The notes beneath the pieces were generated by a model, which ran no database searches, was not told where the DNA came from, and worked only from the letters and a program-made list of their open reading frames with translations. A DNA stretch of 64,000 nt, from contig NZ_PPDE01000001.1 of assembly GCF_002959915.1 (NCBI RefSeq), positions 1 to 64,000 on the forward strand. The letters are read 5' to 3'. The translations under genes were made by a program, and so were the position numbers. Positions within the stretch are counted from its first letter, which is position 1; the number at the start of each line of letters is the position of its first letter. Shown one piece after another: positions 59,378 through 64,000 of this stretch. The stretch comes from Veillonella atypica KON. GTDB taxonomy: Bacteria; Bacillota; Negativicutes; Veillonellales; Veillonellaceae.

Positions 59378-60092
59378 TATTATGAAAGACCGATTACAGG
59401 TGACGGAGCCAACATTTTTGGTGACCATCCTATCGGGGCCTCGTCAAGGGGATAGAACTATCTATAATCAGGATGGGGATATATTATATGGTGACGCTAT
59501 AGAAGGCTTTACACTAAATAGAGTCAAGCCGAATACTTTATGTGTATTTGGTAGCACTGAATGTTTTGTTGAACCTGTTGAAAAGGATCCATCTGTACTT
59601 GTCCTTGGGGCAGGCCATGTAAGCCGTGCTATTACGGATTTATTATTATTTATCGGATGTCGTGCTACTGTTGTTGATGATCGACCTGAATATGTGGTGC
59701 CTGAATTCTTTGATGAGCGTGTAACAAGAAAATGTTTGCCTTTGGATGATTTTAGAGACAAGTTACCTCTTGATGAATATAATGGATTTATTATCGTTAC
59801 GAGAGCCCATGAATTCGATAACACATGCCTTGAACAATTGAGAGATCAACTGCCTACTTATATGGGTGTTATGGGCAGTCAACAACGCATTCATTATGCA
59901 TTAGAAAATTTGAAAGCCAAAGGTTGGACGCAAGAGGAACTCGATATGATCTATGCTCCTATTGGCCTAGATTTAGGTGCTCAAACACCAGAGGAAATTG
60001 CTTTATCTATCGTCAGTGAGTACCTTGCTGTTGTACGAGGTAAACAAGGTCAGTTTTTACGCAGAAAGAGAGTTGTAAGTCATGAATCGTGA
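59361..60092 (+). CDS. XdhC-family maturation factor, Rossmann-domain part
   Basis: The 243-residue protein has the C-terminal Rossmann half of XdhC (SVLVLGAGHVSRAITDLLLFIGC, VVDDRPEYV, YNGFIIVTRAHEFDN, YMGVMGSQQR, IYAPIGLDLGAQTPEEIALSIVSE). XdhC binds Moco and helps sulfurate and insert it into the hydroxylase. The residues before about 80 do not match the CoxI-type N-terminal domain, which instead is encoded separately downstream. I start at 59361, where AAAGGA lies upstream; an ATG at 59346 is earlier in the same frame. Confidence 0.88.
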   Translation: MESIYDIMKDRLQVTEPTFLVTILSGPRQGDRTIYNQDGDILYGDAIEGFTLNRVKPNTLCVFGSTECFVEPVEKDPSVLVLGAGHVSRAITDLLLFIGCRATVVDDRPEYVVPEFFDERVTRKCLPLDDFRDKLPLDEYNGFIIVTRAHEFDNTCLEQLRDQLPTYMGVMGSQQRIHYALENLKAKGWTQEELDMIYAPIGLDLGAQTPEEIALSIVSEYLAVVRGKQGQFLRRKRVVSHES

Positions 60093-60396
60093 GTTTGTAG
60101 AATATTTGAGTCATCGCACAGATGAAACACTAGCAGTGGCAACAATTCTTCATACGGCTGGTTCTACGCCTCGTAAAGCAGGTACCTCGATGGTTGTATT
60201 CCCTGATGGATCTATTTTTGGCACTATTGGCGGTGGCCGCGCAGAAAATGAAATACGCCTCAGTGCTATTGATTCCATGAAGAAGAAGGAGCAACATCGA
60301 CGTATTGAAGTAAAATTAAATGATGATATAGCCGTAAAAGAAGGCATGGTCTGTGGCGGTTGCATGGATGTATGGATTAAAACGCAGAATGTATGA
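60082..60396 (+). CDS. XdhC/CoxI N-terminal domain encoded as a separate small protein
   Basis: A 104-residue protein containing the N-terminal XdhC/CoxI module: LAVATILHTAGSTPRKAGTSMVV, then GTIGGGRAENEIRLSAID and VKEGMVCGGCMDVWIKT. The conserved Cys pair CGGC is intact. In typical XdhC the module is fused ahead of the Rossmann domain, which here is the preceding gene (11-bp overlap), so the single protein appears split and reordered. It ends with a clear stop and is not disrupted. It is the last gene of the operon. Confidence 0.85.
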   Translation: MNREFVEYLSHRTDETLAVATILHTAGSTPRKAGTSMVVFPDGSIFGTIGGGRAENEIRLSAIDSMKKKEQHRRIEVKLNDDIAVKEGMVCGGCMDVWIKTQNV

Positions 60397-60439
60397 CTTC
60401 GTTTTAAATTTACAGTGCTCATAAAATGCGATAAAATAT

Positions 60440-60477
60440 AAGGTACAGCTAATGTAATGGCTGTACCTTATTATTTT
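60440..60477 (+). terminator. Intrinsic terminator after the hydroxylase operon
   Basis: AAGGTACAGC pairs with GCTGTACCTT around a ten-base loop and is followed by ATTATTTTG. Confidence 0.8.
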
Positions 60478-60495
60478 GTATAAGGAGTTGCACAT

Positions 60496-61308
60496 ATGCA
60501 TTTTGAAGCCCTCATACATACCTTTAGAATCCTTGATCTCATCGATATCTTGACGGTTGCTATCGGTATTTATTATATGTATAAACTCTTAAAGGATACA
60601 CGCGCTGTAGCCTTGCTAAAAGGGTTATTATTTTTGGCTATTTTGAATGTTTTAAGCCATGTAATGAATCTGTATGTTATTAACTGGATTCTCCAACAAG
60701 GGATGACCGTTATCCTCTTTGCTTTACCTGTCGTGTTCCAACCGGAATTACGTCGAGCCCTAGAGCAACTTGGGCGTGGCCGTATTTTTAGTAAAGCACA
60801 GAATGTAAACGAAGAAGAAATGGACATGACTATCAATGAAGTGATGGCTGCTGCACGCGTTATGTCTCGTGAACATACAGGGGCCCTCATCGTATTTGAA
60901 CGGGAGGTAGGCTTAAACGACTTTATTGATACAGGCATTATTGTTGATGCTGTACTTAGTCGGGAATTGATTAAAAATATTTTCGTTCCTAGTACACCTC
61001 TTCATGATGGGGCTATGATTATCCGTAATGGTCGCATTCAGGCTGCAGGTTGTCTATTGCCGCTTACCGAGGACCGTACATTGAGTACCGAACTTGGTAC
61101 ACGTCATCGCGCGGCTATCGGTCTGTCTGAACAAACAGATGCAGTTGTCGTTGTTGTCAGCGAAGAAACGGGTGTCATTTCTTATACCTATGGCGGACAT
61201 ATTTATCGTCATTTACCAGAAGATCAAATTAAAGAGGCCCTTCGTACATTTATGGAAAGACCTCGTCAAAATATTACGAGCATGTGGAAATGGGGTGGCA
61301 AGAAATGA
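60496..61308 (+). CDS. cdaA: Diadenylate cyclase CdaA
   Basis: CdaA makes cyclic di-AMP, which controls potassium and cell-wall homeostasis. The 270-residue protein has about three membrane segments in the first 85 residues and a DAC domain with the catalytic DGA motif at 171-173 (TPLHDGAMII) and RHR at 203-205 (GTRHRAAIG). It is the first gene of the conserved cdaA-cdaR-glmM cluster. Its stop overlaps the next gene's ATG by four bases. AAGGAG precedes the start. Confidence 0.96.
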   Translation: MHFEALIHTFRILDLIDILTVAIGIYYMYKLLKDTRAVALLKGLLFLAILNVLSHVMNLYVINWILQQGMTVILFALPVVFQPELRRALEQLGRGRIFSKAQNVNEEEMDMTINEVMAAARVMSREHTGALIVFEREVGLNDFIDTGIIVDAVLSRELIKNIFVPSTPLHDGAMIIRNGRIQAAGCLLPLTEDRTLSTELGTRHRAAIGLSEQTDAVVVVVSEETGVISYTYGGHIYRHLPEDQIKEALRTFMERPRQNITSMWKWGGKK

Positions 61309-62222
61309 TGATTCATTTGAAACGCAACTGGCCTGCAAAAATACTTTCATTATTGGCAGCCATCGTCATGTGGTTTTTTATTATGCGCGACCAAAATCCT
61401 GTGATGGAGGTTTCCTATACGGTGCCTGTACAGGTGCAAAATTTGGCAGCTAATTACATCATAGAGGATGCACCTCAATATGTACGCGTTACGCTTAGTG
61501 GGCCTCGCGATACGATTATTAATTTGAAGTCTGAAAACCTTAAGGCTTATATAGATGCGTCAGGGGTTTCAACGGGTCAAAATAATGTAACCATCCACTT
61601 TAATCCACCATCGGGGATGAGCATAGTTGAAATCAAACCTGATACAGTAACGATTAATGTTGATGAATATGCATCAAAGAAATTACCTGTTGAAATTGTG
61701 CCAATCGGACAAATTCCGGATAATGTAGCATTAAAATCGGTTACAGTCATTCCGAAGGAAGTTACCGTATCCGGTCGTAAACAACAAGTAATGGCTGCCA
61801 CACGAGTTGTCATGAAGGTTAATGTGGCTGGTCAAACTAAAAATTTTAGTGCTGTTGCTGATTTGGAAGCTTGGGATAATGCGGGCAATGTGCTCGATGT
61901 AAATATTAGCCCAACACAAGGCCAAGCACAGTATGAATTAAATTTACTTAGAAAAGATAAAGCCGTACCTATTTCGGCAATAACCGTAGGTCAAGTAGCG
62001 GATGGTTATGAAGTCAAAGGTATTACGATTAAGCCTGTACAAGTAACAATTACAGGCCGTGAAGAAATGGTGGATTCTGTTTCGGATCTTAAGACGGAAT
62101 CTATTGATATAAGTAATGCTACGGCACCTATTGATGGTACCTATAATATAGTAATTCCTGATGGCCTTACTAGTAAAATGACTACGGTTCATGTAACAGT
62201 GGATATACAAAGAAAAGCATAG
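61305..62222 (+). CDS. cdaR: YbbR-domain regulator of diadenylate cyclase (CdaR)
   Basis: The roughly 305-residue protein has an N-terminal membrane anchor (about residues 10-28, IVMWFFIM) and an extracytoplasmic region of about three YbbR repeats: VPVQVQNLAANYIIEDAPQYVRV, LPVEIVPIGQIPDNVALKSVTVIP and VPISAITVGQVADGYEVKGITIKP. In B. subtilis and relatives CdaR modulates CdaA. I use the ATG at 61305 (MMIHLK); the open frame runs 21 bp further upstream into cdaA without a ribosome binding site. Confidence 0.92.
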   Translation: MMIHLKRNWPAKILSLLAAIVMWFFIMRDQNPVMEVSYTVPVQVQNLAANYIIEDAPQYVRVTLSGPRDTIINLKSENLKAYIDASGVSTGQNNVTIHFNPPSGMSIVEIKPDTVTINVDEYASKKLPVEIVPIGQIPDNVALKSVTVIPKEVTVSGRKQQVMAATRVVMKVNVAGQTKNFSAVADLEAWDNAGNVLDVNISPTQGQAQYELNLLRKDKAVPISAITVGQVADGYEVKGITIKPVQVTITGREEMVDSVSDLKTESIDISNATAPIDGTYNIVIPDGLTSKMTTVHVTVDIQRKA

Positions 62223-62224
62223 AT

Positions 62225-63826
62225 ATGATAAGAATAATAAATCTTCGCGTAGCCGTTACCGTAAAGGCTACGATTGAGGAAATAGTAGAAAAGAAATACC
62301 CTCAACTAAAGGGATATATACAGAAAATTCATGTGGTAAGACGTGCTGTTGATGCTCGTAAGAAACCTAATATTGTATTTGTGTACACCCTTTTTGTAGA
62401 GGCTCAACATGAAGAAAAAATCATCAAGAAACTAGGCAAGCAAAAGGATGTTACCTTATTTACACCTGAGGATCCAGAACCGATTGTAATTGGTGATAGA
62501 CCTTTAGCACATAGGCCTGTTGTGATGGGCTTTGGTCCCGCAGGTATGATGGCGGCCTTTTACTTAGCCCGTGAAGGCTATCGCCCTATCGTGTTAGAAC
62601 GGGGACAAGATGTAGATACTCGTGCAAAGGATGTGGAAACATTTTGGAAAACGGGATCCTTTAAACCGGAATCAAATGTTCAATTCGGTGAAGGTGGGGC
62701 CGGTACATTTTCTGATGGTAAATTGACTACGCGCGTCACACATCCGCGGTTGCATGAAATTTCAAAATACTTTGTAGAATTCGGGGCACCGGAAGAAATC
62801 CTATACAAGCATAAACCTCACGTAGGAACAGATAAATTACGTCATATGGTAAAAGCCATGCGTGAGCGCATTATCGAATGGGGCGGCGAAGTCCGCTTTG
62901 GAGCTAAGGTAACCGATGTATTTGTTAATCAGGACCATGTGGTCGGTATCGAGGTGAATGGTGCGGAACGTATTGATACGACTCTAGTTTTATCTGGTGT
63001 AGGTCATAGCGCGCGAGATACGTATGAAATGTTATTTAAACGCGGTATCGATATGATAGCTAAACCATTTGCTATCGGTGTTCGCATTGAACATCCTCAA
63101 GATGTCATAGATCAATCTCAGTACGGTGTGGATCCAAAGAGCCTAGGACTAGGCGCTGCTGAGTATTCCTTGGTATATCATGATAAGGAATCGGGACGCA
63201 CTGCCTATAGCTTCTGTATGTGTCCTGGTGGACAGGTAGTAGCATCTGCATCCGAACCGGGTGGTGTTGTAACTAATGGTATGAGCTTGTATGCTCGTGA
63301 TAGTGGCGTTGCTAATAGTGCTATCGTTGTAAATGTAGGCCCTGATGATTTTGGTACCCATCCTTTAGATGGCGTGGCATTTCAACGAGAATGGGAACGC
63401 AAGGCTTATAAATTGGGTGGTTCAAACTTTAATGCACCGGCTCAAACGGTAGGTTCTTTCTTAGGCCAGGCTGATGCGCCGTCTGTTGAAAGCAGTATAC
63501 ATAGTTATGAACCTCATATCGTAGATTGCGATTTGCACCAGTGTTTACCTGATTATGTATCGTCTGTTTTAGAACGGGCCTTACCGTATTGGGGACGCCG
63601 TATCAAAGGCTTTGATAACCCTGAAATCTGTATGACCGGCGTTGAAACGCGCACATCTTCTCCACTTCGTATGGGACGTGATGAAAATCGCGTATCCACT
63701 ACAGTCGGTGGCTTTTACCCGATGGGGGAAGGTGCAGGCTATGCGGGTGGCATCATGAGTGCCGCCTTGGATGGTGCAGAAACGGCGATTGCGTGCATGA
63801 GCATGTATGCAAAACCTAATGAATGA
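62225..63826 (+). CDS. FAD-dependent oxidoreductase in the cda cluster
   Basis: The 533-residue protein belongs to the uncharacterised FAD-dependent family of NAD(FAD)-utilising dehydrogenases often found beside ybbR and glmM in Firmicutes. The dinucleotide site is VVMGFGPAGMMAAFYLAREG near residue 100, followed by VQFGEGGAGTFSDGKLTTRV and, toward the C-terminus, NFNAPAQTVGSFLG and GEGAGYAGGIMSAALDG. Residues 1 to about 90 form a small extra domain. Substrate is unknown. It starts two bases after the cdaR stop. Confidence 0.88.
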   Translation: MIRIINLRVAVTVKATIEEIVEKKYPQLKGYIQKIHVVRRAVDARKKPNIVFVYTLFVEAQHEEKIIKKLGKQKDVTLFTPEDPEPIVIGDRPLAHRPVVMGFGPAGMMAAFYLAREGYRPIVLERGQDVDTRAKDVETFWKTGSFKPESNVQFGEGGAGTFSDGKLTTRVTHPRLHEISKYFVEFGAPEEILYKHKPHVGTDKLRHMVKAMRERIIEWGGEVRFGAKVTDVFVNQDHVVGIEVNGAERIDTTLVLSGVGHSARDTYEMLFKRGIDMIAKPFAIGVRIEHPQDVIDQSQYGVDPKSLGLGAAEYSLVYHDKESGRTAYSFCMCPGGQVVASASEPGGVVTNGMSLYARDSGVANSAIVVNVGPDDFGTHPLDGVAFQREWERKAYKLGGSNFNAPAQTVGSFLGQADAPSVESSIHSYEPHIVDCDLHQCLPDYVSSVLERALPYWGRRIKGFDNPEICMTGVETRTSSPLRMGRDENRVSTTVGGFYPMGEGAGYAGGIMSAALDGAETAIACMSMYAKPNE

Positions 63827-63905
63827 TACTTTTACAAATAGATTTATACATTTACGTGCTATGGTGAAAGCTCAACCTGGATTTTATAAATTGTACAAAC
63901 TCGTG

Positions 63906-63914
63906 TGATATAAT
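63906..63914 (+). promoter_or_regulatory. Possible extended -10 promoter of glmM
   Basis: TG (63906-63907) followed by A and TATAAT (63909-63914) forms an extended -10, 48 bp before the glmM ATG. No convincing -35 is present, and the gene may also be read through from the cda operon. Confidence 0.4.
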
Positions 63915-63961
63915 ACACACAACATAGATTGAAATACATTCGTTTGTAAACGGAGGAGAAT

Positions 63962-64000
63962 ATGGCTCGATTATTTGGTACTGATGGTGTACGTGGCGTT
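63962..64000 (+). CDS. glmM: Phosphoglucosamine mutase GlmM (5' end only)
   Basis: Only the first 13 codons are in the window: MARLFGTDGVRGV, the standard GlmM start. GlmM interconverts glucosamine-6-phosphate and glucosamine-1-phosphate for UDP-GlcNAc synthesis. Its place after cdaA and cdaR is the conserved order, in which CdaA and GlmM also interact physically in studied Firmicutes. GGAGG lies just before the ATG. The window edge truncates the gene. Confidence 0.93.
   Translation, partial: MARLFGTDGVRGV

Noticed and set aside
60082-60396. Frameshifted remnant of XdhC
   Set aside because: The module is complete with conserved CGGC, its own start overlapping the previous gene and a clean stop. 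It reads as a separate gene.

Overview
The window looks like a chromosomal segment of a Veillonella-type Negativicute. The grounds are an AT-rich Firmicute-style genome (a tRNA-Trp-type T-box ahead of trpE, intrinsic terminators after most units) combined with an envelope protein of the SLH/OmpM type that belongs to diderm Firmicutes, plus DcuC, HydE and a molybdenum hydroxylase. The genus is my inference from overall resemblance, not a database result. There is no phage, insertion sequence or CRISPR array. Almost all of it is ordinary, tightly packed housekeeping and transport genes.

Layout. 1-412 is AT-rich and probably non-coding. 0.4-9.5 kb: a small membrane protein, queF, a membrane protein, cysE behind an operator-like palindrome and a leader hairpin, dps with a Fur/PerR-like box inside its promoter, tRNA-Ser(GCU), a small SLH/OmpM-like exported protein with mntH, a PRTase-like protein, yaaA, hydE and a Yip1-type protein. 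9.6-19.9 kb: an EF-G paralogue, a YhcH-family protein with two EamA exporters, two M20 hydrolases with a DcuC carrier, and a divergent MFS exporter. 20.0-27.9 kb: a type II toxin-antitoxin pair, then the trp operon (T-box, trpE, trpG, trpD, fused trpCF, trpB, trpA), split between trpG and trpD by two long hairpin repeats. 28.0-30.4 kb: three DUF805 membrane proteins.

30.4-38.7 kb: a FecCD-type metal-chelate or cobalamin ABC importer (minus strand) with a GGTATA microsatellite just upstream of its promoter, then a methionine locus (a cystathionine synthase/lyase-type enzyme, a MalY/PatB-type lyase, metA and metY) that could serve both transsulfuration and direct sulfhydrylation. 39-44 kb: a PepSY protein and bioY with a BirA-type operator, then a minus-strand metal operon of a CobW GTPase with a His-rich segment, a GTPase-like/permease fusion and a TIGR03943 protein. 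The CobW operon and the ABC importer share a nearly identical 18-bp palindrome, which suggests one metal-responsive regulon.

44-53.4 kb: pepD, pncB-nadE-asparaginase, cbiZ, a MscS channel, a D,D-carboxypeptidase, a YfbR-like HD protein and a short QueG-like reductase. 53.5-60.4 kb: a three-subunit molybdenum hydroxylase (xanthine dehydrogenase type) with its maturation genes (YqeC, MocA-like, YqeB, and two halves of XdhC), the gene set associated with selenium-dependent molybdenum hydroxylases. 60.5 kb to the end: the c-di-AMP/cell-wall cluster cdaA-cdaR-FAD oxidoreductase-glmM, with glmM cut by the window edge.

The least expected items are a family of long hairpin repeats with a conserved core and unrelated but self-complementary arms (three copies), the GTPase-like/permease fusion with its shared operator, and a TTCCTA/TAGGAA palindrome found upstream of both cysE and the methionine locus.
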